DNA from: Inquilinus ginsengisoli_B | Lineage (GTDB): Bacteria > Pseudomonadota > Alphaproteobacteria > DSM-16000 > Inquilinaceae | Length of the DNA: 64,000 bases | Direction: 5' to 3' | NCBI RefSeq assembly: GCF_050434925.1 | Contig: NZ_JBNDJK010000001.1 | Location: 4,402,001 to 4,466,000, forward strand | Shown here: in pieces, positions 25,065 to 34,138 of the stretch | Position numbering within the stretch: position 1 is the stretch's first letter | How the letters are laid out: the number at the start of each line of letters is the position of its first letter | The notes under the pieces: model-generated | Seen by the model: the letters and a program-made list of their open reading frames with translations, nothing else | Told to the model about the DNA's origin: nothing | Database searches by the model: none | Program-made: the position numbers and the translations under genes

Positions 25065-25802
25065 TCAGCCTGCCGTGCCCTTGCTGCAGTAGTGGTAGCG
25101 GTACAGCTCGGTGCGGAAGCCGAGCGACGCGTAGAGCGCCAGGGCCGGTGCGTTGTCGGCCACCACCTGCAGGCAGGCGCCGCCGGCGCCCTGGGTCAGC
25201 GCCCAATCCATCAGATGGCCGACGGTCCGGCTCCCGTAACCGCGCTGGCGATGCTCGGGACGGGTGGCGACAGCCTCGACCACCAGAAGCCGGTCGTGCA
25301 CGACGCCATAGGCCGTCGCTACCACCTGGCCGTCGACCCGGCAGGCGGCGAAGGCCTTGGGCAGCGCGATGCTGTCGACCATTGCGCCAAAGATCGGGTC
25401 GGCCTGGACCGATCGCAGGGCGAGCCAGTCCTCGTCCGGTCGGTCCGACAGCTCGATATGGGCGCAGTCCCGCGGCCGGTGGTCGGACAGGTCTGCCAGC
25501 AGGGTGGTGGTGTCGCCTTCGGCGACGTAGCCCTCGCGCTCCAGCGGCGCGTCCATGCCTGTCGCGATCGAGGGCACCCGGAACCGGGACGGCTGGCCGA
25601 GGCCGCGATAGATCCCCTCCGCCGCCGCGATGATGCCGCCGGGGTCGCGCGGGCCGCCGCGCAGCGGGTTGACCGAGTTGGTCCGGCGCGTGGCGCCGCC
25701 GGAGGCACGCAGCAGCCAGCCGCCCAGCAGCACCTGCCGCGGCGACGGCCAGGCGTTCTGGCAGGCTTCCTCGACTCTCCAGGCGATATCGTCGGCGGAC
25801 AT
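25065..25802 (-). CDS. GNAT family N-acetyltransferase
   Basis: About 245 residues. ATG 25802 is better spaced from GGGG than the GTG at 25808. The acetyl-CoA motif is VEAVATRPEHRQRGYGSRTV near residue 195, followed by ALALYASLGFRTELYRYHY. The N-terminal half is a degenerate GNAT-like fold. The substrate is unknown. It is the last gene before the ABC importer operon but has its own hairpin-separated region. Confidence 0.85.
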   Translation of the reverse strand: MSADDIAWRVEEACQNAWPSPRQVLLGGWLLRASGGATRRTNSVNPLRGGPRDPGGIIAAAEGIYRGLGQPSRFRVPSIATGMDAPLEREGYVAEGDTTTLLADLSDHRPRDCAHIELSDRPDEDWLALRSVQADPIFGAMVDSIALPKAFAACRVDGQVVATAYGVVHDRLLVVEAVATRPEHRQRGYGSRTVGHLMDWALTQGAGGACLQVVADNAPALALYASLGFRTELYRYHYCSKGTAG

Positions 25803-25824
25803 GGACACGACCCCGAAACGGAAA

Positions 25825-25848
25825 GGGCCGGACGGCTGCCCGGCCCTC
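25825..25848 (-). terminator. hairpin after the solute-binding protein gene
   Basis: AGGGCCGG and CCGGCCCT form an 8-pair stem 19 bases after the stop of the solute-binding gene, read on the minus strand. The T-run is weak (TTCC), so its strength is uncertain. Confidence 0.5.
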
Positions 25849-25866
25849 TCTCTATGTAGCGACGAT

Positions 25867-27132
25867 TCAGCGCCGCGGCAGCAGCTTCTGCACCTCGTCG
25901 GCGGCGTCGGCCAGGGCCTCCTCCGGCGTCGCGCTCTGCTCCACCACCCGCGACAGGTTGTCGACGATGGTCTGGGTCACCTTGACGCCGTTGCTGCCGG
26001 GGAAGGCGTACCAAGGCCGCATCTTGTCCATCTGCTCCAGCCCGGCCTTGAACAGCGGGTTCTTGGCGTAGAAGTCGCCGAGATATTCGGGCGACTTGGC
26101 CGCCAGATCGTTGTTCGGGACATAGCCGGTGCCCGGCACCACCACCGAGGCGCCATAGGGGCCGGCGGCAAACTTGATGAACTCCCAGGCCGCCTGCTGC
26201 CTGGCCGGGTCGCGGGTCAGCATCACCGCGGCGTTGCCGCCGGTCGGCAGCCGGCCCTTGGCCGGATCCAGCAGCGGGATCGCCGCGGTCCTCAGCTCGA
26301 ACTTATCGCCGACATTCTTGATGGTGTTGCGCAGCGCGCCGGTGGTCTGGAAGGCGAGGCCGACCTTGCCGGCGACGAAGGCCTGCTCGCCGGCGGATTT
26401 GGTGAAGACCGGCATGCCGCCCTCGGTCACCATGCGCTGGACCAGGGTGAACGCAGCCAGGCCTTCCTGGCCGTCGAAGGCGACCTTCTTCTCATCCGCC
26501 GACAGCATGTCGCCGCCGGCGCCGAACAACAGGGCGCTGAACATCCAGTCGTCGCCCTGCCAGCGGAAGTCTATGCCGTCGACGCCGTCGCCCAGCGCCT
26601 TGATCTTGGCGCCGAGCGCCAGCACCTCGTCCCAGGTCTTCGGCGGATTGTCGGGGTTGCCGCCGGCTTTCCGCACCAGGTCGGCGTTGTAGTACATGAT
26701 CGGGTTCGATGTGGCGAAAGCCAGCCCGGCCTGCTGTCCGCCGAACTGGGCCAGGCCCAGGATGTGGTCGCTGAAGCCCTGCTCGGCCATATGGCCGTCC
26801 TTGTCGACGAATAGCTTGAGGTCGACCGAGATGCCGCGCTCCGCCACCACCCGCAGCCGGTTCAGGCCGATGAAGGTGACATCCGGCATCTCCGCGGTGC
26901 CGGCCTGGCGCAGGATCAGCTGTAGCCCGTCCTCATAGGTCGGCGAAGGGCTGGCGAACACGATCTTGATGTCCGGATGCTCGGACATGAATCTCTGCGA
27001 GATCGTGTCCATCACGTCCTTGAAGAAGCCCGGCATCGGGTAATGGACGGTCAGGGTGGTCTCAGCCTGCGCGGCACCGGCCAGGCTCGCCGCCAGCGCG
27101 ATGCCCGCCAGCGCGGTTCGGATCAGTTTCAC
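25867..27132 (-). CDS. ABC importer solute-binding protein, UgpB/MalE type
   Basis: 421 residues with a Sec signal (ALAGIALAASLAGAAQAE). The mature protein has a family 1 solute-binding fold (LTVHYPMPGFFKDVMDTISQ; MYYNADLVRKAGGNPDNPP; KTWDEVLALGAKIKALG). The C-terminus ends with VVEQSATPEEALADAADEVQ, typical of the group. It binds a sugar or a glycerol-phosphate compound in the periplasm. It is the last gene of a five-gene operon with two permeases, an ATPase and a metallophosphoesterase. Confidence 0.9.
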   Translation of the reverse strand: MKLIRTALAGIALAASLAGAAQAETTLTVHYPMPGFFKDVMDTISQRFMSEHPDIKIVFASPSPTYEDGLQLILRQAGTAEMPDVTFIGLNRLRVVAERGISVDLKLFVDKDGHMAEQGFSDHILGLAQFGGQQAGLAFATSNPIMYYNADLVRKAGGNPDNPPKTWDEVLALGAKIKALGDGVDGIDFRWQGDDWMFSALLFGAGGDMLSADEKKVAFDGQEGLAAFTLVQRMVTEGGMPVFTKSAGEQAFVAGKVGLAFQTTGALRNTIKNVGDKFELRTAAIPLLDPAKGRLPTGGNAAVMLTRDPARQQAAWEFIKFAAGPYGASVVVPGTGYVPNNDLAAKSPEYLGDFYAKNPLFKAGLEQMDKMRPWYAFPGSNGVKVTQTIVDNLSRVVEQSATPEEALADAADEVQKLLPRR

Positions 27133-27165
27133 GGATTGCCCCTCTCTGGAAGAAATGCGACCGGG

Positions 27166-27996
27166 TCAGCCCTTCAGCCCGGTCAGTGTGATGCCTTCGA
27201 TGAAGCGGCGCTGGGCGGCCAGGAAGGCGGCGACCAGCGGCAGGGTGACGATCACCGTCGCCGCCATCAGCGCGCCATAGTCGTCGCCGGCCTCGGCGGC
27301 GCGGAAGAACAGCAGGCCCAGCGGCGGGGTCGCCATGCGGGTGTCGCTGACCACGATCAGCGGCCAGAACAGGTCGTTCCAATGGGCGACGACCGAGAAG
27401 ATCGCGAAGGCGGTGATCGCCGGCCAGGCGTTCGGCACGATGACGCGCCAGACGATCGCCAGCTCCGACATCCCGTCCAGCCGGGCCGCGGCGATCAGGT
27501 CGTCCGGCATCGCCCGGAAGAACTGCAGGAACAGGAAGATGCCGAACACCGAGATGGTGAAGGGTGCCACCAGCGCGACAGTGGTGTTCAGCGTGCCGCT
27601 GGCCGACAGCGCCACATAGATCGGCAGGGCGATGGCATGGATCGGCACCAGCAGGCCCAGCATGATCATGGTGACCATGGCCCGGGATCCACGGAAGCGC
27701 AGCTTGGCCATGGCATAGGCGCAAGGCACGGCGACCAGCACCTGCAGCACCAGGATCAGGCCGCAGACGATCACGCCGTTCAGCAGGATCTGCCCCATCG
27801 GCACCCGGGTCAGCGCCTTGGTGAAATTCTCGACCAGCGCCCAGCGGTGCGGCAGCAGCGACAGGGAGGAGGAGAAGATCTCGTCCTGCGGCTTCATCGC
27901 GACCGACAGCATCCACAGATAGGGCGCGACGAAGACCAGGGCGCCGAGCGACAGCAGGGCCAGGCGGATGATCCGCAGGGGGGGCCACGCGGTCAT
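27166..27996 (-). CDS. ABC importer permease, UgpE/MalG type
   Basis: 276 residues with six hydrophobic segments. The EAA loop reads DDLIAAARLDGMSELAIVWRVIVPNAWP, which docks to the ATPase. The GITLTGLKG C-terminus is the family ending. ATG 27996 overlaps the stop of the partner permease (ATGA), giving coupled translation. Confidence 0.9.
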   Translation of the reverse strand: MTAWPPLRIIRLALLSLGALVFVAPYLWMLSVAMKPQDEIFSSSLSLLPHRWALVENFTKALTRVPMGQILLNGVIVCGLILVLQVLVAVPCAYAMAKLRFRGSRAMVTMIMLGLLVPIHAIALPIYVALSASGTLNTTVALVAPFTISVFGIFLFLQFFRAMPDDLIAAARLDGMSELAIVWRVIVPNAWPAITAFAIFSVVAHWNDLFWPLIVVSDTRMATPPLGLLFFRAAEAGDDYGALMAATVIVTLPLVAAFLAAQRRFIEGITLTGLKG

Positions 27997-28919
27997 GCGT
28001 AGTGCACCCGGCGGTCGAGGACGCGGTACTGCACCAGCATCAGCACCACCAGCACGGCCAGGAACACCACCGTCATCGCCGAGGCGTAGCCGACCCGGAG
28101 ATAGACGAAGCCCTCCTGGTAGATGGTCCAGAGCAGGACCTCGGACGCCTTGTTCGGGCCCCCCTGGGTCAGCGTGCCGACGGTCTCGAACACCTTCACC
28201 GCGTTGACCACGCTGATGGTGATCACGAACAGCGTGGTTGGCCCCAGCATCGGCCAGGTCACCAGCCGGAACCGCTCCCAGGCACTGGCGGCGCCATCGA
28301 TCTCGGCGGCGGCGTACAGCTCGCGCGGGATCGCGGTCAGCCCGGCCAGGAACAGCACCATGTTGAAGCCGACCGACTGCCACACGCCGATCAGCGCCAG
28401 GCTCAGCAGCACGGTCTTGCTGTCGCCCAGCCAGTTCGGGCCGGGCAGGCCGACCAGCCGCAGCATCTCGTTCACCGGGCCGATGCTGGGATGCAGCAGG
28501 TACTGCCAGACCGTGGCCATGGCCACCAGCAGCGAGGCGACGGGCAGGAAGTAGACGGTGCGGAACAGCGCCCGGCCGCGCGTCTCCGCCTCGATCAACA
28601 GCGCGACGCCGAGACCCAGCAGCACCGAGGCCGGGGTGACGATCGCGGTGTAGACCGCGGTGTTCTTCAGCGAGATCAGGAAGGTCCGGTCGCCCAGCAG
28701 CTCGGCGTAGTTGTCGAGGCCGATGAAGGTGACGCCATCATAGCCGAGCTCGTAGTCGGTCAGGCTGAAGCCCAGCACTGCCAGGGTCGGGGCCAGGACC
28801 AGGACCGCCAGCAGCAGCACCGCCGGGCCGGACAGGCGCCAGGCGGCGAAGCCCTCCGCCCGCGCCGCGGCCCGGGCGGCCCGGCGGGCGGTGCCGTCGT
28901 CGAATGCCAGCTCAGCCAT
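27993..28919 (-). CDS. ABC importer permease, UgpA/MalF type
   Basis: 308 residues from ATG 28919. There are six hydrophobic segments after a charged N-terminus. The EAA loop is RELYAAAEIDGAASAWERFRLVTWPML. NPG-type residues (TLTQGGPNKASEVLLWTIYQ) fit the family. It overlaps the ATPase gene by 8 bases upstream and the second permease by 4 bases downstream. Confidence 0.9.
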   Translation of the reverse strand: MAELAFDDGTARRAARAAARAEGFAAWRLSGPAVLLLAVLVLAPTLAVLGFSLTDYELGYDGVTFIGLDNYAELLGDRTFLISLKNTAVYTAIVTPASVLLGLGVALLIEAETRGRALFRTVYFLPVASLLVAMATVWQYLLHPSIGPVNEMLRLVGLPGPNWLGDSKTVLLSLALIGVWQSVGFNMVLFLAGLTAIPRELYAAAEIDGAASAWERFRLVTWPMLGPTTLFVITISVVNAVKVFETVGTLTQGGPNKASEVLLWTIYQEGFVYLRVGYASAMTVVFLAVLVVLMLVQYRVLDRRVHYA

Positions 28920-30066
28920 GGGCCGCGATCCGCAGCGGCGCCGCCGACACCGACACGCGGCCACCCTCGGGGCCGAAGACCAGGATGTCGGCAGCGTCGA
29001 TCGCCAGCGTCGCCGCGGCGCCGGGCGCGAGCTCGGCCGCCAGGGCCGGGGCGGTCTTGGCGACCAGCTCCGCCCCGTCGGCCAATGTGAGGAACACCAG
29101 CAGCTCGGAGCCCAGGAACTCGAGCCGGCGCACCGTTGCGGCCAAGCCGGGCTGACCCGCCATCAGGAAGCGAAGCGCCTCCGGCCGGATGCCCAGCGTC
29201 ACCGCGGTCCCGGGCACGGCCTCGATACCGTCGACCAGGACCCGGCCGCCGATGCGGGCGGCGTGCGTGTCGTCCAGCACCGCTTGCAGCAGGTTGATGC
29301 GCGGACTGCCGATGAACTGCGCCACCTCGACATGCGCCGGGTCGGTGTAGATGCGGGACGGCGTGTCGAGCTGCAGCAGCCGGCCGCCCATCATCAGCGC
29401 GACCCGGTCGGCCATGCTCAGCGCCTCGGACTGGTCATGGGTGACATACAGCGTGGTGACGCCGGCGCGGCGGTGCAGCTCGACGATCTCGCCGCGGGTG
29501 TGGACCCGGAGGTTGGCGTCCAGATTCGACAGCGGCTCGTCCATCAGGAAGGCCGCGGGGCGGCGCACCAGGGCCCGGGCCAGGGCGACACGCTGGCGCT
29601 GGCCGCCGGACATCTGGCCCGGCTTGCGGTCGAGCAGGTGGTCGATCCTCAGGCTGGCAGCCGTCTCGCGGACCGAGGCCTGGATCTCTGTGCGCAGGGT
29701 CCGCTGGCCGGGCATCAGATTGCCGATGAAGGGCAGGCGCTGCGCCGTCGACAGCCGCCGCATCGCCAGCGGCACGGCGATGTTCTGCCCGGCGGTCAGA
29801 TGCGGATACAGGGCGTAGGACTGGAACACCATGGCGATGTCGCGCGCCGCCGGGCGCAGCGCGGTGATGTCGCGGTCGCCCAGCTGCACCGTTCCGGTGT
29901 CGGCATGCTCCAGCCCGGCGGCGATGCGCAGCAGGGTGGTCTTGCCGCAGCCGGACGGGCCGACCAGGGCGATGAACTCGCCCGGCGCGGCCTCGATGGT
30001 GACGTCCTGCAGGATCCGGTTGCCGCCGAAGGCCTTGCTGATGCGGCGCAGCGTCAGGCCGGTCAC
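28912..30066 (-). CDS. ABC importer ATPase, UgpC/MalK type
   Basis: 384 residues from GTG 30066. Walker A GPSGCGKTT lies at about 36-44, signature MSGGQRQR at about 152-159 and Walker B AAFLMDEPLSNLD at about 171-183. The C-terminal 150 residues are the TOBE regulatory domain. About 15-20 extra residues (around 109-129, LPFIGNLMPG) lie between the Q-loop and the signature compared with MalK. The GTG overlaps the metallophosphoesterase stop (GTGA). Confidence 0.9.
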   Translation of the reverse strand: MTGLTLRRISKAFGGNRILQDVTIEAAPGEFIALVGPSGCGKTTLLRIAAGLEHADTGTVQLGDRDITALRPAARDIAMVFQSYALYPHLTAGQNIAVPLAMRRLSTAQRLPFIGNLMPGQRTLRTEIQASVRETAASLRIDHLLDRKPGQMSGGQRQRVALARALVRRPAAFLMDEPLSNLDANLRVHTRGEIVELHRRAGVTTLYVTHDQSEALSMADRVALMMGGRLLQLDTPSRIYTDPAHVEVAQFIGSPRINLLQAVLDDTHAARIGGRVLVDGIEAVPGTAVTLGIRPEALRFLMAGQPGLAATVRRLEFLGSELLVFLTLADGAELVAKTAPALAAELAPGAAATLAIDAADILVFGPEGGRVSVSAAPLRIAAHG

Positions 30067-30890
30067 GAGATGGCCTCGACGGGCTGGTGACGCGGATAGA
30101 CCTCGTGGATTACGTCGTCGATCACGAAGGGCTGCAGCTCCGGCAGCTCGACGATCTCGCTCGACACCGTCTCGTCCAGCGTGTGGATCACGGCGCCGAG
30201 GATCCGGTCGCCCGGCATGTCGCGCTCCATCGGCCCGACGATGAAGCCGGAGGAGGGCCCCCAGACATACCGGGTGCCGAGATGGGCGCCGGTCCAGGCG
30301 CGGTGCAAATGGCCGCTGGCAACCAGGGCCACGCCATGCCGCTCGAACAGCTCCAGCAGCCGGCGGCGCGGCGCCGGGCGGATGCTCCAATAGCCGGTGT
30401 CGCCCTCGTCCGGCTGGTCGACGAAGATCGGCTTGTGGGTGAAGACCATGACGCCGCGGCCCTCGCAGGCCTCCAGCACGCCCTGCAGCCAGGCGAATTG
30501 CGCCGCCTCCTCCTCATCACCGCTGCCGATGACCTGGCTGTTCAGCCCGACCAGGCGCCAGCCGGGCTGGTCGTGTACCCAGCGATCCGGCCCGACGATG
30601 CGGCGCCAGCGCTCCAGCCGCTCGCGATTGGCCGGCTGGCGGGTGCCGGGCAGGTCGCCGACATCGTGGTTGCCGGGCACCGACAGCACCGGGAAGGGCA
30701 GGGCGCGCAGCAGCTCGGCGCAATGCTCCAGATCGGCCTCGACATCCGCCCCGTCGACGCTGAGGTCGCCGGTGTGGACCACCAGGTCCGGCCGGGCGGC
30801 CTGCAGCCACTCCGCCAGCGGCGCCCAGTTCGGCGCGAAGTGGCTCTTGCCGGGGCTCAGATGGGTATCGCTGATCTGGATCACCCGCAC
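30063..30890 (-). CDS. metallophosphoesterase, CpdA/GpdQ-like
   Basis: 275 residues. All five calcineurin-type metal blocks are present: QISDTHLS near the start, HTGDLSVD, VPGNHDVG, FTHKPIF and ASGHLHRA. These place it with cyclic-nucleotide and glycerophosphodiester phosphodiesterases. No signal peptide is seen, so it acts in the cytoplasm. It is the first gene of the importer operon. A natural reading is that the importer brings in a glycerophosphodiester or similar phosphodiester and this enzyme splits it; this is inference from the family and context. Confidence 0.85.
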   Translation of the reverse strand: MRVIQISDTHLSPGKSHFAPNWAPLAEWLQAARPDLVVHTGDLSVDGADVEADLEHCAELLRALPFPVLSVPGNHDVGDLPGTRQPANRERLERWRRIVGPDRWVHDQPGWRLVGLNSQVIGSGDEEEAAQFAWLQGVLEACEGRGVMVFTHKPIFVDQPDEGDTGYWSIRPAPRRRLLELFERHGVALVASGHLHRAWTGAHLGTRYVWGPSSGFIVGPMERDMPGDRILGAVIHTLDETVSSEIVELPELQPFVIDDVIHEVYPRHQPVEAIS

Positions 30891-31164
30891 GGTCGGCTCC
30901 TTGCTGCTGCCGATCGCCCGTCATGGCAAATCACCCGCGCATCGGGCGGCCCGACGAGCGGCGGCAATCGGATGTGTCGAAAAAGCGAGCTTTGGTGCCG
31001 CGGCCGGTATCCGGTTCCGCTGCGTCTCGCGGATGATAGGGAGCGGGGATGACGGATCTGTTGCACGCGGATGAAGAATCGATGTCCGCAGGGACCGGAT
31101 CGACGGTCGACGCCGTGCAGCATCGCCGGGCATCATGGCCCGGGGGACGATTCGATGAAGGCGG

Positions 31165-33309
31165 GTGGATGATCGTTCGAGGGTGGCAGGCGGCGTGGCG
31201 GTGACGGGGGTGGCGACCCGCCGGCGATCACCGCTGCTGATGGCGCTGGTGCAGTGGAACCGCGCCACCATTCCCTGGCCGGTGGCGCTGCGCAACGCGC
31301 TGGCCGTGGCCCTGCCCGTGATCCTCGGCGTGTTGCTCGGCCAGACCGATGTCGGGCTCGCCGTCGCCGGCGGCGCGCTCAATGTCGTGACCTCGGATGC
31401 GCCGGGGCCGCATGCGCTGCGCCTGCGCCGCATGCTGCTGATCTCGGTCGGCACCGGGCTGGCGGCCTTGGCCGGCTTCTCGCTCGGCACGCAATGGCTG
31501 CCCTTCCTGCCGGTGCTGGCGGTCTCGGCCTTCCTGCTCGCCATGCTGGTGGCGCTCGGCCCGGTGGCGATGCAGGGCGGCACCGCGATCCTGATCGTGC
31601 TGGTGGTGACTGCCGGGACCGCCGGCCATGGCTTCGACCCCTGGGCCGCCGCCGGCCTGTTCTTCGCCGGCGGCCTGCTGGCCACGCTGTTCTCCGTGGC
31701 CGCCTGGCCGCTCAGGATCTACCAGCCGGAGCGCGACGCGCTGGCCGCGGTCTACCGCATGCTGTCGGAGATCGCGCGGGCGATGCCGGAGGACACCGAA
31801 TTCATGTCGCTGGCCGATTCCCTGGGTGAGGCACAACTGCTGCTGGCCCGCAGCGGCGCCGCCCGGATCCGCGGGGTGGAGGCGTTCCGGGTGCTGCTGG
31901 GCCTGGCCGAGCGCATCCGGCTCGAGCTGCTGGCACTGTCCGACCTGCGCGGCCAGGTCGAGGACCCGGCGCTGCCGGCCGTGATGCGCCAGGCCGCGGT
32001 GGTGCTGCGCGGCCTCGGCATGGCGTTGCGCCAGGGCCGGCCGATGGAGGGCGGGGCGGCGCTGAAAGGGTTCGAGGCGGCGCTGGCCGCTCTGCGCGAC
32101 GCTCGCCACGCGGCGCATGAGCCGCTCCTCCGCTCCCGCCTGCATCTGGCGGAGGCGCGGGCGATCGGGCTGGCCGGAGCGCTGCGCGCCGCGCTCCGCA
32201 ACTCGGCCGAGGCCGGCGTCCGCGGCGACCGGCGGGCGGCCGAGCGCGATGCCCTGCAGCCGGCGGCGCTGCGGCCCGGCGCGCCGCTGGCGACGTTGCG
32301 TGCCAACCTGTCGTTGTCCTCCGCCGCCTTCCGCCACGCGCTGCGCCTGACCGTCTGCGTGGTGGCGGCGGAGGCGCTGGGCCGCGCCATCGGCCTGCCG
32401 CAGTTCTACTGGATCGCCATGACGGTGGTGATCGTGCTGAAGCCGGATTTCGGCGGCACCGTCAGCTTCGGCCTGCTGCGCATGTTCGGCACCCTGGCCG
32501 GCCTGCTGGTGGCCACGGCGGTCGTCTATCTGGTGGCCGACCACCCGCTGGCCCAGGCGCTGCTGATCGCGCCGCTCTATTTCGGCTTCCGCTACCTCGC
32601 GCCGGTGCATTACGGCCTGGCGGTGTCGCTGCTGACCGCCGTGGTGGTGCTGCTGCTGGGACTGGCCGGGCAACCGGCCGGGCACACGCTGCTGGACCGC
32701 GGCGTCGCCACGGTGCTGGGCAGCCTGCTGGCGCTGGCCGCCTATCTGCTGTGGCCGACCTGGGAGCGCGGGCGGGAGCGGCCGGTGATCGCCGCCATGC
32801 TCGACGCCTATGCCGCCTATCTGGGGGCGTTGCTGGGCACCGACGCGAAGGCTCAGGCCGAGGCCCGTACCGCCGCTCGCGCCGCCCGGGTCAACGCCCA
32901 GGCCTCGGTCGAGCGGCTGCGGGTCGAGCCGGCCGATCCCGCTCAGCCGGCGCGGGCCGAGGCGATCTTCGCCAATGCCAACCGCATCCTGCGGGCCGGC
33001 ATGGCGCTGGAAAGCGCGCTGCACGACCATGGCGGCGCGGCGCTGGCGAAGCACGCCGCGATCGCATCGTTCGGCCATGCCATCGCCGTCGCCCTGGGCG
33101 AGTTGGCCACCGCCCTGCGCGACAATCGGGCGCCGGCGATCCCGCCCGACCTGCCGGCGCGCCACCGGGCGCTGAGCGAACTGCTCGATCTGGCCCGCCA
33201 GCCCGAGGCGGATCTGCCGGTGATCATCGCACTGCTCGAAGCGACCGACCGCATGGTCGATGCCGTCGAGGCGTTGGCCGACGTGATCGGAGCTACGGCG
33301 GTGGCATAG
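31165..33309 (+). CDS. FUSC family membrane protein (YccS/aromatic exporter type)
   Basis: Up to 714 residues. GTG 31165 is taken, but several in-frame GTG codons downstream could be the real start. The protein has two groups of about five or six hydrophobic segments (residues 40-190 and 390-540), each followed by a large cytoplasmic region. The FUSC motif sits in the second group (FYWIAMTVVIVLKPDFGGTV and RGVATVLGSLLALAAYLLWPTW). Relatives export fusaric acid, aromatic acids or other weak acids. The gene is alone, divergent from the importer operon. Confidence 0.8.
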   Translation: MDDRSRVAGGVAVTGVATRRRSPLLMALVQWNRATIPWPVALRNALAVALPVILGVLLGQTDVGLAVAGGALNVVTSDAPGPHALRLRRMLLISVGTGLAALAGFSLGTQWLPFLPVLAVSAFLLAMLVALGPVAMQGGTAILIVLVVTAGTAGHGFDPWAAAGLFFAGGLLATLFSVAAWPLRIYQPERDALAAVYRMLSEIARAMPEDTEFMSLADSLGEAQLLLARSGAARIRGVEAFRVLLGLAERIRLELLALSDLRGQVEDPALPAVMRQAAVVLRGLGMALRQGRPMEGGAALKGFEAALAALRDARHAAHEPLLRSRLHLAEARAIGLAGALRAALRNSAEAGVRGDRRAAERDALQPAALRPGAPLATLRANLSLSSAAFRHALRLTVCVVAAEALGRAIGLPQFYWIAMTVVIVLKPDFGGTVSFGLLRMFGTLAGLLVATAVVYLVADHPLAQALLIAPLYFGFRYLAPVHYGLAVSLLTAVVVLLLGLAGQPAGHTLLDRGVATVLGSLLALAAYLLWPTWERGRERPVIAAMLDAYAAYLGALLGTDAKAQAEARTAARAARVNAQASVERLRVEPADPAQPARAEAIFANANRILRAGMALESALHDHGGAALAKHAAIASFGHAIAVALGELATALRDNRAPAIPPDLPARHRALSELLDLARQPEADLPVIIALLEATDRMVDAVEALADVIGATAVA

Positions 33310-33371
33310 CGCACGCGATCTCGGCCACACTGCCCGGCCGGGACTCACCGGGCGAAAGAGGGTGGAACGCC

Positions 33372-33740
33372 ATGACGGTCAAGGGAAGCTGCCATTGCGG
33401 CGCGACGCAGTTCGAGGTGCCGACGGCGCCGGAGAGCGTCACCCGCTGCACCTGCTCCTTCTGCGCCAAGCGCGGCGCGCTGTGGGGCTACTACCCCGCC
33501 GCCGACTTCAAGTTGACGACGGCGCGCGACCGGGTGTCGACCTATCAGTGGGGCAGCTACACCATCCACCACCACCACTGCGGTGTCTGCGGCTGCACCA
33601 CCTATACCGAGACGCCGGACTTCAGCACCGGCCAGCCGGATTTCAGCAACCCCAAGGTCAGCATCAACGCCCGGCTGCTCGACGATTTCGACCTGGACGC
33701 AGTGCCGGTGACGGTGATCGACGGCAAGAACCTCTGGTAG
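33372..33740 (+). CDS. GFA family protein (glutathione-dependent formaldehyde-activating-like)
   Basis: 122 residues from ATG 33372. The zinc-binding Cys pairs are in place: SCHCGATQFEV, TRCTCSFCAKRG and HHHHCGVCGCTTY. The fold covers the whole protein. Most members of this family have no proven enzyme activity; some promote addition of glutathione to formaldehyde. The neighbouring genes give no further clue. It directly abuts the convergent ankyrin gene (stop codons touch). Confidence 0.85.
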   Translation: MTVKGSCHCGATQFEVPTAPESVTRCTCSFCAKRGALWGYYPAADFKLTTARDRVSTYQWGSYTIHHHHCGVCGCTTYTETPDFSTGQPDFSNPKVSINARLLDDFDLDAVPVTVIDGKNLW

Positions 33741-34115
33741 TCACCGGCGGGCCGGAGCGCCGCCTTCCAGCAGCCGGACGAGGCGCCGGTTCTCGCGGGA
33801 GCGAGCGGCATCCAGCGGCGAGCCGCCGAAATGGTTCTTCCGCTGCGGATCGGCGCCACGCTCCAGCAGCAGCTTCACAGCTTCGATCCGGTTCTGCACC
33901 ACCGCCTCGTGCAGCGGGGTGTTGCCGAGCTCGCCCGACGCATTCGCATCGGCGCCGCCGTCCAGCAGCGCCGTGATCTCATCGGTCCGGCCGCGATTCG
34001 CCGCGACATGGATCGGGGCGTCGCCGAAGACTCCCGGCTGGTTCACGTCGGACAGGTCGGTCCCGGCAAAGTCGGGCAGATCCTGGTAGCGTCTCAGCAC
34101 ATCGTCCGCATTCAT
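33741..34115 (-). CDS. small ankyrin-repeat protein
   Basis: 124 residues. Three ankyrin repeats are clear: GDAPIHVAANRGRTDEITALL, LGNTPLHEAVVQNRIEAVKLLL (with GADP) and FGGSPLDAARSRENRRLVRLL. The protein is made almost entirely of the repeats and should bind another protein. It starts 23 bases after the stop of the SNF2-like ATPase gene, in the same direction, so the two probably share a transcript. Confidence 0.85.
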   Translation of the reverse strand: MNADDVLRRYQDLPDFAGTDLSDVNQPGVFGDAPIHVAANRGRTDEITALLDGGADANASGELGNTPLHEAVVQNRIEAVKLLLERGADPQRKNHFGGSPLDAARSRENRRLVRLLEGGAPARR

Positions 34116-34138
34116 CAGGGCATTCTCACAACTGGATA

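Noticed and set aside
31228..33348. 706-codon frame opposite the FUSC gene
   Set aside because: It has low-complexity His/Gln/Arg/Gly composition, no domain and no ribosome site. It is a shadow of the real gene.
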